A DNA stretch of 18,931 nt from an uncultured Clostridia bacterium (GTDB lineage: Bacteria > Bacillota > Clostridia > Lachnospirales > Lachnospiraceae). The DNA is taken from the NCBI GenBank assembly GCA_947304065.1, contig CAMZAI010000023.1, forward strand, positions 1 through 18,931, read 5' to 3'. Position 1 is the stretch's first letter. The number at the start of each line of letters is the position of its first letter. The translations under genes were made by a program, and so were the position numbers. Under the pieces are notes generated by a model. It was given only the letters and a program-made list of their open reading frames with translations. It was not told the origin of the DNA and did not search any database. Positions 6,079 to 13,640 of the stretch are shown piece by piece.

Positions 6079-7191
6079 TTAATGTCGGATATTAACTCTG
6101 GCGGGCGTTCCGCTCTTTCTGGCCTCGATCGCTTTTTTCAGCTCATCTGCATAAGTAGCCTCATCAGCAGTAAACTCTGCAATCTGCTCGTCGACAGCGG
6201 GAACTATGTCCTGCCTCATCAGAGCCGCCATCATCCTGTCAACGATCACGGCCATGCCGATCGCGGGCGCGGGCTTCGAGAACTGTCCGATCAGATTGTC
6301 GTAGCGGCCTCCGGAAATGATCGCATCGCCCGTACCGTAAGTGTAAGCATTGAAAATGATCCCGGTGTAATATCTGTACTTGCTGAGCATTCCGAGATCG
6401 AAGCTGATATAACGCTCATAGCCGTACAGCTTCAGAAGGTTGTATATCTTCTCAAGTCTCTCTATCGAAGCGATCGCATCGGCGTTATCCGTAAGCGCCT
6501 TAAAATCCTTCAGCTTCTCGGGAGGTCCGAAAAGCGTGGGCAGATTAACGATGATCTTCGACAGCCTCTCATCGATGTCGTAGCGCCTCATCAGGTCTTC
6601 GAGACCGAAGGAATTCTTATCATTGATCAGGGCTCTCATCTCATCGATATCATCCTCTTCAAGCCCTGCCTCGCGGACGATCGCCTTGAAGAATCCTACC
6701 TCGCCGATCTCTATCTGGAACTCTTTAAGTCCTGCTGCCTGCATGCACTCAACAGTCAGCGCGATCATCTCGGCATCCGCCTCAACGGACGCATCACTAA
6801 CAAGCTCGGCGCCGATCTGGGTAAATTCTTTCGGCTTTCCCTGATACTCATTGCTGTTGATAAAGGTCTGTCCGCGGTAAGAAAGCCTTACGGGTTCTGT
6901 GCAGTCGCGGTAATACTTCGCGATGCAGCGGGCGATCGACGGCGTGATATCGGGCCTCAATACCAGCGTATTGCCCTCGCGGTCGAAGAACTTGTACATG
7001 TCCTTCGCGCTCACGCTGCCGCGCTCCTCGCTGAAAATATCAAAATACTCGAATGTCGGCGTCTCTATGTTCTCAAAGCCGTATAGCTTCATCTTCGCCA
7101 TGAGCTGCTCTTCCACGAAAAGCTTCGCCCTGTATTCGTTTCCGTATATGTCCCTGACTCCTTCGGGAGTGTGCAAAAGTTTATCCTTCAC
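6079..7191 (-). CDS. hisZ: ATP phosphoribosyltransferase regulatory subunit (HisRS-like)
   Basis: HisZ is a catalytically dead paralogue of histidyl-tRNA synthetase. It activates short-form HisG and confers histidine feedback inhibition. The N-terminus TPEGVRDIYGNEYRAK and the class II core (IETPTFEYFDIFSE; LRPDITPSIAR at about 78-88; YRGQTFINSNEYQGKPKEFT at about 104-123) match HisZ. The YYTGIIFNAYTYG and ISGGRYDNLIGQF segments correspond to the HisRS-like signature region. At 370 residues it is shorter than a true HisRS (about 420), with only a stub where the anticodon-binding domain would be; this and the adjoining short hisG favour HisZ over HisS. The start codon is GTG at 7191, preceded by AGAGGA with a 6-base spacer. 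It is the first gene of the his operon, about 80 bases from the predicted transcription start. Confidence 0.95.
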   Translation of the reverse strand: MKDKLLHTPEGVRDIYGNEYRAKLFVEEQLMAKMKLYGFENIETPTFEYFDIFSEERGSVSAKDMYKFFDREGNTLVLRPDITPSIARCIAKYYRDCTEPVRLSYRGQTFINSNEYQGKPKEFTQIGAELVSDASVEADAEMIALTVECMQAAGLKEFQIEIGEVGFFKAIVREAGLEEDDIDEMRALINDKNSFGLEDLMRRYDIDERLSKIIVNLPTLFGPPEKLKDFKALTDNADAIASIERLEKIYNLLKLYGYERYISFDLGMLSKYRYYTGIIFNAYTYGTGDAIISGGRYDNLIGQFSKPAPAIGMAVIVDRMMAALMRQDIVPAVDEQIAEFTADEATYADELKKAIEARKSGTPARVNIRH

Positions 7192-7217
7192 TGTTTATCC
7201 TCTCATTTCATTTCTGT

Positions 7218-7269
7218 CACGTACGCTTTAACGCTTTAACGTGCTACCAAATTATCATGCTACTAAATT
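7218..7269. repeat. Direct and inverted repeats in the his operon leader
   Basis: TGCTACCAAATT (7242-7253) and TGCTACTAAATT (7258-7269) are 11/12 identical with a 16-base period and lie at and just after the predicted transcription start. Next to them ACGCTTTA is repeated exactly in tandem (7223-7230, 7231-7238), flanked by the inverted pair CACGT/ACGTG (7218-7222 / 7239-7243). The placement suits a repressor operator, but the regulator is unknown. Confidence 0.6.
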
Positions 7270-7276
7270 GAAATGA

Positions 7277-7305
7277 ATTATACAGAACTATAGTCCCTTC
7301 GTCAA
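7277..7305 (-). promoter_or_regulatory. Sigma-A promoter of the his operon
   Basis: Read on the minus strand, the -35 TTGACG (7300-7305) and the -10 TATAAT (7277-7282) are separated by exactly 17 bases. This is 5/6 plus 6/6 to consensus. The sequence just upstream of the -35 (about 7306-7345) is rich in A/T tracts and could act as an UP element. Predicted start is near 7269-7271, giving a leader of about 80 bases before the hisZ GTG. Confidence 0.85.
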
Positions 7306-7356
7306 GAACTTTTTTCAGTAATATCAAATTTCTTTCAGACTTCAGTTAATTCCGCC

Positions 7357-7893
7357 TTACTCCGGTCTGTCGTCGATATCCTTCTGAATGAGCTCCAGAT
7401 ACGGCACGAAAAATCCGTTTTTCCCTTCAAAGAAATACTCACCGTTCAGTTCATCCGTGCGGAAGCTTTTCCTGCCGCCCGCATTCGCCCTCTCCCAGAA
7501 TACCTCCAGCTCGCAGAGCCGCAGGTAATAATATTTATCGAGGCTTTTGAAATAGATCAAAAAGAACGCGATCCCGTCCTGCTTCTCAAAGTCGCGCATG
7601 AATTCGACCTGGTGCTCGTGCACGTTCTGCAGCGAGAAGGTCTCGGTCGCGCATTCCTTCGCGTCAAAGCACACAGGGACACCCTGCACCGCGCCGATAT
7701 AATCGACCGTACTTTTTTTGTCAAAATACGCGAGCGTGATATGACCGTGCGCCTTGTCCATCTCTATGGGGGTAATGGGCGTCGGGATTTTCTGTATCAG
7801 CGCCAGTCCGCCCTCGCGGTATTTTTCATTTGTAAGATTGATCGATTCCTCGAGCTGTGAACCTCGAAGACCTCGCGAATTCCAAGTCGCCAA
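7357..7893 (-). CDS. recU: Holliday junction resolvase RecU
   Basis: RecU cleaves four-way DNA junctions during recombination and chromosome segregation in Bacillota, replacing RuvC. The protein starting MATWNSRGLRGS has 178 residues and the family pattern throughout: the LEESINLTNEKYREGGLALI helix region, IQKIPTPITPIEMD, the catalytic-core KKSTVDYIGAV (D64 within STVD, 61-64), FDAKE (76-80, acidic residue plus Lys), and QNVHEHQVEFM. I chose the TTG at 7893 because a perfect AGGAGG (7902-7907) lies 8 bases before it and homologues begin at this point. The frame stays open to ATGs at 7920 and 7971, but those have no good ribosome site and the second overlaps the upstream gene. In many Bacillota recU pairs with a penicillin-binding protein gene; here it follows a CotH-type lipoprotein. 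Confidence 0.94.
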   Translation of the reverse strand: MATWNSRGLRGSQLEESINLTNEKYREGGLALIQKIPTPITPIEMDKAHGHITLAYFDKKSTVDYIGAVQGVPVCFDAKECATETFSLQNVHEHQVEFMRDFEKQDGIAFFLIYFKSLDKYYYLRLCELEVFWERANAGGRKSFRTDELNGEYFFEGKNGFFVPYLELIQKDIDDRPE

Positions 7894-7901
7894 TTTGTAT
7901 T

Positions 7902-7907
7902 CCTCCT
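7902..7907 (-). promoter_or_regulatory. Ribosome binding site that fixes the recU TTG start
   Basis: AGGAGG on the minus strand, 8 bases before TTG at 7893. The ATG at 7920 instead lies at the edge of a small inverted repeat (CGGTCA 7914-7919 / TGACCG 7925-7930) without a properly spaced site. Confidence 0.8.
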
Positions 7908-7930
7908 GCCGCCCGGTCATTCCCTGACCG

Positions 7931-9658
7931 TCATTTACTCCACTGTGTGTCCAGCCACTTGCGCCTGTCATTTACAAAGGTCCTGATATTCTTTACCATT
8001 TCGACCTTCCATGCCTCGTCGCCGAGGTCGCCGGAAAGCTTCTCACAGGCATTTACGACGCGGTTCGCGGTGTTTTCGATCGCCGAGGCGTCGTTCAAAA
8101 CCTTCCATTTTTCTTTTACGATATCGCGGAACCACTCCGCCTTCATAGCCGTAATGAACCATATATTGGAACGGTCGTAGCCGTCATCCATCACCTTCTG
8201 GAACGTGCAGGCAAAATACTCGCTGCCCGACTCGTAATAAGCCCAGTTAAAGTCCCACGGAGCGAGGAAGGTCAGCTTCTCATACATGCTCTCTTCAGAG
8301 AAATCCACCGCCATGAAGAAGCTTCCCGCACCCACGTCGTAGTTGTGTACGAGCTCCTCAAGGATCAGCATATTCGCGAGCGACTCAGGATCCATGACCG
8401 CTTCGACCGCCTCACGCGCCGAGCCGTATCTGCCGTCCGCAGGCACCGCGTTCATGTTTTCGTCGAACATATACGCAGCGTCGTGCTCCGCCGCCTCATA
8501 CAGAATGTCATAGCAGCCCGTTATATAATCCCTGATGAAGTACAGCTGCTCTTTGGTATTGATGTCGCTTTTGATGCTGTAGTTCCTGCTGAAGGTCTGT
8601 CTTGTGTTCCCGCTGACATCCGTGAGATCGACCTTTTTGTGATCAAGCGTGAAATACGGATGCTCATCACCCGCGTAATTGTCCATCTCAATGTAATAAC
8701 CTGTGGCGAGGCCGTATTCATCCGCCTTCGGCTCATTGACTCCGACACGACCTTTTGTAGCCTGGTTCTGCTCGCAGAGAAGGTAAAGTCCCCTGTATTC
8801 GCCGTTAATGTACAGATTCACATAGCAACAGTCGCTGCTGTAATATTTGCCGTCGAATATGGTCTTTGCCAGTTCAAAGCCCATGTAATCGGGCGCAAGG
8901 TTCCAATACGAGCGCAGGAGTACCCAGCTCTTAAACTTCTGTCCGCCGTTGAGTCCCAGCATCCCCTGCTTCTTCTCGAACTTTATGCGGTAAGGCTTCT
9001 CGTCTTCGCTCTGGTCCGCGGTCGAATTGCCCCTGACCTTCACGCCTGCCGCAGCCGAGAGCTCGTATTCCGCGTCACAGTTGAACACGTCGATAATACT
9101 CGCGACATATTCCTCCTTTGACAGGATCGAGCGCTTCTCCTCGGTGGTAATGTAAATGCACGGAGCCGTCTTCTGTTTGGAAAATTCTTTTTTATTTTCG
9201 GATATCTGTGATGAAAATGCCTCATAGAGCTCACTCACCGCAGTAAAGTCGGGAAGAGGCGTCTCGGGGACATCGAGAAGTTTTACTTTGGATGCATCAA
9301 TGATGCGTGCACGAGCGATCGAGGCCACGGGATTTTCAATCGTTGCTCCGTCCGAAACGGCAGGATCCGGACTTTTGCTGCCTGCTGCATCAGATGTTGT
9401 CTTGTCATTATCCGATCCGCCCTGATCAACAGCGTCATGACTGTCTGCGTCTGAATGACCGTCAAGCGTATTGCTCTCCGCAGAGTCATTCCCTCTCTTT
9501 TCCGAGTTCGAAGGCTGTCCGGGGTCAAAGTCCGCAGCACCCGAGATCACCGCATTATCACTCGATGAACCGCCTGTACTTCCATCATTTTTTGAGCATC
9601 CGCTGATACATAGAATTATAAGAATTGTAAGTAACCCCGATAACCATACCTTCTTCAT
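7931..9658 (-). CDS. Lipoprotein with a CotH kinase-like domain
   Basis: The ATG at 9658 gives 575 residues beginning MKKVWLSGLLTILIILC, a signal peptide ending in lipobox ISGC (C21). The protein should therefore be lipidated and face outside. Residues about 22-110 are a Ser/Asp/Gly-rich low-complexity spacer. The CotH domain covers about 165-570: VKVRGNST (206-213), KPYRIKFEKK (221-230), GLYLLCE (290-296), NYDVGAGSFF (439-448) and APWDFNWAY (466-474), with the Asp/Asn metal-binding pattern expected of the fold. Bacillus CotH is a protein kinase that phosphorylates spore coat proteins. In Clostridia, exported CotH-domain proteins are also common at the cell surface with unknown targets, so substrate is open. 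The start overlaps the upstream stop as TAATG, implying translational coupling. The frame opens 18 bases earlier (9676), but only the 9658 start has a GGAGAG upstream. Confidence 0.88.
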   Translation of the reverse strand: MKKVWLSGLLTILIILCISGCSKNDGSTGGSSSDNAVISGAADFDPGQPSNSEKRGNDSAESNTLDGHSDADSHDAVDQGGSDNDKTTSDAAGSKSPDPAVSDGATIENPVASIARARIIDASKVKLLDVPETPLPDFTAVSELYEAFSSQISENKKEFSKQKTAPCIYITTEEKRSILSKEEYVASIIDVFNCDAEYELSAAAGVKVRGNSTADQSEDEKPYRIKFEKKQGMLGLNGGQKFKSWVLLRSYWNLAPDYMGFELAKTIFDGKYYSSDCCYVNLYINGEYRGLYLLCEQNQATKGRVGVNEPKADEYGLATGYYIEMDNYAGDEHPYFTLDHKKVDLTDVSGNTRQTFSRNYSIKSDINTKEQLYFIRDYITGCYDILYEAAEHDAAYMFDENMNAVPADGRYGSAREAVEAVMDPESLANMLILEELVHNYDVGAGSFFMAVDFSEESMYEKLTFLAPWDFNWAYYESGSEYFACTFQKVMDDGYDRSNIWFITAMKAEWFRDIVKEKWKVLNDASAIENTANRVVNACEKLSGDLGDEAWKVEMVKNIRTFVNDRRKWLDTQWSK

Positions 9659-10662
9659 TACTGATATTCTCTCCATAGCGCATGTGTGAGCGCTTTTTCG
9701 TCTTTAAATTCCCTGCCGGAAATTCCGGGCAGGACTTCCGTTTTCGGAAAAACTATGCGATATGCCGCAAGCATCTGCGACCTGACTTTATATCTGTCGC
9801 GCATCGCGCGGTTGAATGCCGTATCCCCATATTTCGCATCTCCCGCGATCGGATGCTTTTCGTGCGCGAGCTGCGCCCTGATCTGATGGCTCTTTCCGGT
9901 AAAGAGCTCCACTTCGACGAGCGTGCATCCGCTCCTGTATTTAAGCGGTCTCCATGCAGTCTCTATAAGCTCGGCGCCTTCCGCCGGCCTGTCCGAGACA
10001 GTGACCTTATTTGTCTTCTCGTCCTTTATCAGATACGCCTTCTTATGCTCGGGCACGATGATCTCGCCCTTGCAGAGCGCCAGATAATACTTGTGTACCG
10101 TCCTGTCGCGGAACATTTCCGAAAGAGCTCGCAGACCCTTCATACTGAGCCCGCAGCAGACAATACCCGAAGTATTGCGGTCGAGGCGGTTGCAGACCGA
10201 GGGCCTGAAGGTCGCGGGCGCACTTAAGTCCAGCCCGTGCTTTTTTACAGCATACTCAAGCAGATATTCGTTTAATGAAACGTCCTCCTGTCCGGCCTTC
10301 TGCGAGAGTATTCCCTCGGGCTTGTTGACAAGGAGCACGTCCGCGTCTACGTATATGATGTTTTCTTCAAAGTCGAATTCCGTTTTTGCTCCGGGGCGCG
10401 TTCCCTCATCCGAAGGTTTCGACGCTTCATTCCCCGAGATCTTTCCGCCCATCGCGGTATAGGTCTCGTCCGAGAGGAAGAATTTGACCTCGTCCCCCGC
10501 GCTCAGACGCTCATTGCCCTCGGCCTTTTTTCCGTTCAGGACAATATTCTTTTTGCGGAGCATCTTGTAGGCAAAGCCCTTGCCCGCCTGCGGCAGGATC
10601 CGCTCTATCAGCTTGTCGAGGCGCATTCCGTCCTCATTTTTACCGACATTGAAACTCTGCAC
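9658..10662 (-). CDS. RluA-family pseudouridine synthase (RluC/RluD type)
   Basis: This enzyme should isomerise specific uridines in 23S rRNA, or tRNA, to pseudouridine. Residues about 13-62 form an S4 RNA-binding domain (RLDKLIERILPQ to LSAGDEVKFF). After a Gly/Ser/Pro-rich linker (about 70-95) comes the catalytic domain: DVLLVNKPEGILSQ (108-121), the active-site NRLDRNTSG (158-166) with catalytic D161, and FTGKSHQIRAQLAHEKHPI with GDAKYGD. The order S4 then RluA domain and the 334-residue length fit RluC/RluD-like proteins; the exact target base cannot be read from sequence. Translation starts at GTG (10662) preceded by GAGGTGA. It follows a two-TM protein by 19 bases, and its stop overlaps the lipoprotein start. 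Confidence 0.93.
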   Translation of the reverse strand: MQSFNVGKNEDGMRLDKLIERILPQAGKGFAYKMLRKKNIVLNGKKAEGNERLSAGDEVKFFLSDETYTAMGGKISGNEASKPSDEGTRPGAKTEFDFEENIIYVDADVLLVNKPEGILSQKAGQEDVSLNEYLLEYAVKKHGLDLSAPATFRPSVCNRLDRNTSGIVCCGLSMKGLRALSEMFRDRTVHKYYLALCKGEIIVPEHKKAYLIKDEKTNKVTVSDRPAEGAELIETAWRPLKYRSGCTLVEVELFTGKSHQIRAQLAHEKHPIAGDAKYGDTAFNRAMRDRYKVRSQMLAAYRIVFPKTEVLPGISGREFKDEKALTHALWREYQ

Positions 10663-10681
10663 TCCGACTCACCTCTTCTCA

Positions 10682-11323
10682 TCACGGCATCAGTGATTCA
10701 AGCTCGCCGCAGAACTTTCTGCGGTTTTCCTCAAACGCCTCTTTTTCCTCATCGTTCTCAAAGGTCAGCTCAGCCACGGAATCGCTGCTCTTGAGCAGGC
10801 TGAAAAATTTCGACTTATCGTCAGTGACCGTTACTTTGTAATCGTAGCCTCTTCTGGTCGCGATATCCTGCAGATAATTTCGGATATCGAGCACATCATC
10901 CTCTTTCCTTCCTGTGAGTCCGATCAGCTTGTCTGCGGTGATGACCGCAAACGCCAGCATCATGGCTTTTTTCTCGGAAGTCATGATATAGTCGCTGTAA
11001 ATAATGCTTCCGGGCTTCGCCGCCGCTTCGACTTCCTTTGCCTGCTCCTCGGTCACCGACTTGAACGGGAAGAACATGATGTATGTCGTAGCAAATCTGG
11101 CCATCGGGATCACGAAAATGGCTGCGATGACCGTGAAGATATTGCCTTTTTCCCATTTGTTCAGCGCAAGTCCGAGCACGAATATGCCTGCTGCCACCGC
11201 AAATATGGAGATCGCCATGATCAGCTCATAGCGTTTCTTGGAGTCGATATATCCGACCTCTCCTTTGGCCTTGAACACAAGCCTCTTGTTCTCTTTTTCG
11301 TTTTTGCCGTTATTGTCTGCCAT
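10682..11323 (-). CDS. Conserved-looking two-TM membrane protein of unknown function
   Basis: I do not recognise a named family. The 213 residues start with a charged cytoplasmic-like segment (1-32, many Lys/Glu/Asn). Two close hydrophobic segments follow, about 33-54 (LIMAISIFAVAAGIFVLGLAL) and 61-87 (IFTVIAAIFVIPMARFATTY to FFPF), making a hairpin. The remaining 125 residues are soluble and charged, with KKAMMLAFAVITADKLIGLTGRKEDDV and an acidic C-terminus. With a short loop between the helices, both ends should be cytoplasmic. The region about 105-210 alternates strands and helices and might be a small alpha/beta domain. ATG at 11323 has AGGA 9 bases upstream. Its place between two pseudouridine synthase genes suggests stable linkage, not a known role. 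Confidence 0.82.
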   Translation of the reverse strand: MADNNGKNEKENKRLVFKAKGEVGYIDSKKRYELIMAISIFAVAAGIFVLGLALNKWEKGNIFTVIAAIFVIPMARFATTYIMFFPFKSVTEEQAKEVEAAAKPGSIIYSDYIMTSEKKAMMLAFAVITADKLIGLTGRKEDDVLDIRNYLQDIATRRGYDYKVTVTDDKSKFFSLLKSSDSVAELTFENDEEKEAFEENRRKFCGELESLMP

Positions 11324-11363
11324 AATATCGATTCCTGTTCCTGTATTTTATGTTCTGTGCCTG

Positions 11364-12098
11364 TCAGTCTTTTCCGACTGCGGCCCTAAGTTCGTTTATC
11401 TCCCCGCCGCTCAGTTCCCTGTATTCTCCGGCTTTAAGGCTTTCGTCCAGCTTCAGCGGCCCGAACGCGATCCGTTTAAGGTACGTTACTTCTCCTCCGA
11501 CCGCCGCTATCAGGCGCTTCACTTCATGGAAACGTCCCTCGCTCACGGTGACATAAGCCTCACATGTATTATTATCCGCATCTGCGCTCAGGATTTCAAG
11601 CTTTGCGGGACGCGATACGAATTCCTTGAATTCTATTCCGTTTGCCAGGCGCTCTGCCGCATCGGGTGCGAGCAATCCGTCGATCTTCGCGTAATAGACC
11701 TTCGCGATGTTCCTCGAAGGCGCCGTAAGATAATGACTCATCTCACCGTCGTCACACACCAGCAGCAGACCTTCGGTATCCTTATCGAGCCTTCCGACCG
11801 TGAACAGGCCTTTCAGTCCTTCATTTTTGAAAATGTCAATGACCGTAGCATCCTTTTCGTCCGAGTTCGCCGAAACCAGTCCCGCGGGCTTGTTCAGCAT
11901 GAACCAGTGCTTTTTCTTCAGTTCGCCGACGCCGCCCAGAAGCCTTCCGTCAACGCTTACGCTGTCAGCCTCCGAAACGGCCGCGCCGCTGTCCTTTACC
12001 ACGGCTCCGTTCACGCTAACCCTGCCTTTGCGCACGATCTCCTTGACTTCGCTCCTCGTGCCGATCCCGCAGTCCGCGAGATATTTATCAAGCCTCAT
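11364..12098 (-). CDS. RsuA/RluB/RluF-family rRNA pseudouridine synthase
   Basis: It should form pseudouridine at one site in 16S rRNA (as RsuA does at U516) or 23S rRNA (RluB/RluF type). Starting at ATG 12098, the protein has 244 residues: S4 domain MRLDKYLADCGIGTRSEVKE with GRVSVNG (1-30), linker strands ending KKKHWFMLNKPAGLVSA (62-78), catalytic GRLDKDTEGLLL (102-113, Asp105), and the RsuA-type EGRFHEVKRLIAAVGGEVTYLKR motif starting near residue 188. The open frame extends to 12227, but that part overlaps the preceding methyltransferase gene and is not S4-like; GGGAG lies 7 bases before the 12098 ATG. The 244-residue length favours RsuA over the longer RluB. The gap after the methyltransferase stop is 41 bases. 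Confidence 0.92.
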   Translation of the reverse strand: MRLDKYLADCGIGTRSEVKEIVRKGRVSVNGAVVKDSGAAVSEADSVSVDGRLLGGVGELKKKHWFMLNKPAGLVSANSDEKDATVIDIFKNEGLKGLFTVGRLDKDTEGLLLVCDDGEMSHYLTAPSRNIAKVYYAKIDGLLAPDAAERLANGIEFKEFVSRPAKLEILSADADNNTCEAYVTVSEGRFHEVKRLIAAVGGEVTYLKRIAFGPLKLDESLKAGEYRELSGGEINELRAAVGKD

Positions 12099-12139
12099 CG
12101 CTTTTCTCCCATCCGTATGCACCGGCCTGCTGTTACTAT

Positions 12140-13597
12140 TCACTGCATCCGCCAGCCGGGCAGATACTTGTTCCTGAAGCGTCCCTGCGCGGCCTTCCCC
12201 CAGCCGAGCGGGAAACCGTCCGTGCATACCAGCACATATCCGTCGGGCGTATCAGCGGGTATCTCAATGCTCTCGCACTTCAGATATCTGATAACGTCGC
12301 TGCCGTCAGAGGGCAGATCAATGGTATTCTCATATTCGTCGGCGTGAAGCGCGCATGCAAGAGCCTGCGAAGGTTCAAAGCGTCCCTTCTTCATTTCGCC
12401 GAGCAGCAGTCCCGAGCGCATGATCCTGAGTCCTGCAAGCGAAGGCAGTCCGTCGGGCATCATGTAAATGCGCTCATCACGCACCTCGAGAGATCCCGCC
12501 GGTATCTCAAAGCCCAGCTTCTCGAAGAAATCGAAAGCTTCGTCGGAGATCTTCTTATTCAGTTTGCGGGTCTTCTCATCGTACTTATTGACGCCGGTCG
12601 CTTTTTCGCCGGCTGCATTGGTCTCTGCGGCATCCGTTTCAGCCTTTATTCCGGCTTCAGCGCTGTCCGCGCCTCCCTTTTTCCTCAGCAGCGCGACAAA
12701 ATGACCCTCGCCTTTTATCTTATGAGGATAGAGTCGGAGTGCTCCGGCTATCTCATCGGGTCCGTCCACGAGTTCCGGCCTTGCGTGAACAAAGCCTTCA
12801 AAGCCCGGCGCCGTGATATCCGCTGTCGGAAGGACTTCCATGTCGGGGAATTCTTCAAGCAGCCACTTTAAGGTGCCCTCATCCTCCTCGGTCGAGAATG
12901 TGCAGGTCGAATAGATCATGTATCCGCCCGGACGCAGCATATTGACGGCGCTCGGAAGTATCTGGCGCTGGAGCTTCGCGTAATATCCGGTACCGTACTG
13001 CTCCCAGTTCTTTATTATTGCGTGGGACTTTCTGAACATCCCCTCGCCCGAGCAGGGCGCGTCGACAAGTATCTTGTCAAAAAATCCGGCAAAGCTTCCC
13101 TCAAGCTTCGCGGGCGCCTCGCTGATGACCACCGCGTTGCGTATTCCGAAGAGCTCAACGTTCTTTAAGAGCGCCTTCGCGCGCGAATTGCTGATATCGT
13201 TGCAGACGAGCACACCGCGGCCTTTAAGCTTCGCGCCGAGCTCCGTCGTCTTGCCGCCGGGAGCCGCACAGAGATCGAGCACACGGTCTCCGGGCTTTAC
13301 GGGCAGAAGCGACGCGGGCGTCATGGCGCTCGGTTCCTGGATATAATAAAGCCCCGCATAATAGTACGGATGCTTCGAGGCTCTGTCGTTCTCGTCGTAG
13401 TAAAAACCGTTCTTTATCCAGGGTATCTGCGAGATCTCGACAGGCGAGATCTCCCTGAAGCGTTCGGGCGTCGCCTTGAGAGTATTGACCCTCACGCCGG
13501 CGTTATGCTTCTCATTATAACAATCGAGGAAGCTGTCAAGCTCATCGCCCAACAGCTCCTTCATCTTTATCTTAAAATTCTCGGGTATAAAATCCAT
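12140..13597 (-). CDS. NOL1/NOP2/Sun-family RNA (cytosine-5) methyltransferase, RsmF-like
   Basis: This SAM-dependent enzyme should methylate cytosine C5 in rRNA (RsmF/RsmB group) or tRNA. With ATG 13597 it has 485 residues. The N-terminal region PENFKIKMKELLGDELDSFL and NAGVRVNTLK is the family's RNA-binding lead-in. The Rossmann core has the SAM site DLCAAPGGKT (108-117) and NDISNSRAKAL. The two catalytic cysteines lie in DAPCSGEGMFR (C182) and YSTCTF (C232). Residues about 308-340 are an Ala/Glu/Thr-rich linker. The C-terminal region, ending GYVLVCTDGFPLGWGKAAQG and KNKYLPGW-like sequence, is the PUA-like tail seen in RsmF-type proteins. The frame also opens with a TTG one codon earlier, but GGAG then leaves only two bases of spacing, so the ATG is preferred. 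It follows the alarmone synthetase by 43 bases. Confidence 0.93.
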   Translation of the reverse strand: MDFIPENFKIKMKELLGDELDSFLDCYNEKHNAGVRVNTLKATPERFREISPVEISQIPWIKNGFYYDENDRASKHPYYYAGLYYIQEPSAMTPASLLPVKPGDRVLDLCAAPGGKTTELGAKLKGRGVLVCNDISNSRAKALLKNVELFGIRNAVVISEAPAKLEGSFAGFFDKILVDAPCSGEGMFRKSHAIIKNWEQYGTGYYAKLQRQILPSAVNMLRPGGYMIYSTCTFSTEEDEGTLKWLLEEFPDMEVLPTADITAPGFEGFVHARPELVDGPDEIAGALRLYPHKIKGEGHFVALLRKKGGADSAEAGIKAETDAAETNAAGEKATGVNKYDEKTRKLNKKISDEAFDFFEKLGFEIPAGSLEVRDERIYMMPDGLPSLAGLRIMRSGLLLGEMKKGRFEPSQALACALHADEYENTIDLPSDGSDVIRYLKCESIEIPADTPDGYVLVCTDGFPLGWGKAAQGRFRNKYLPGWRMQ

Positions 13598-13640
13598 CAA
13601 TTCTCCGTTCCCTGTCTCAGATCATTCTGCTGCGTCGATA

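Noticed and set aside
6046..7086. Plus-strand open frame of 346 codons opposite hisZ
   Set aside because: Antisense shadow of hisZ; no domain, no ribosome site.
7192..7271. Histidine attenuator leader peptide or T-box in the his leader
   Set aside because: The only short frames are M-I-I-W-stop and M-K-stop, with no His codons. An 80-base leader is too short for a T-box, and no terminator hairpin with U-tract is visible.
7306..7356. Terminator between recU and the his promoter
   Set aside because: The spacer is A/T-rich but I found no stable stem followed by T residues, so read-through from recU into the his operon remains possible.
12099..12227. N-terminal extension of the RsuA-family protein from 12227
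   Set aside because: The added 43 residues overlap the end of the methyltransferase gene and do not resemble an S4 domain; the ATG at 12098 has a good Shine-Dalgarno and matches family N-termini.
11238..12347. Plus-strand open frame of 369 codons opposite the RsuA-family gene
   Set aside because: It spans the intergenic boundaries of three well-supported minus-strand genes and shows no recognisable domain.
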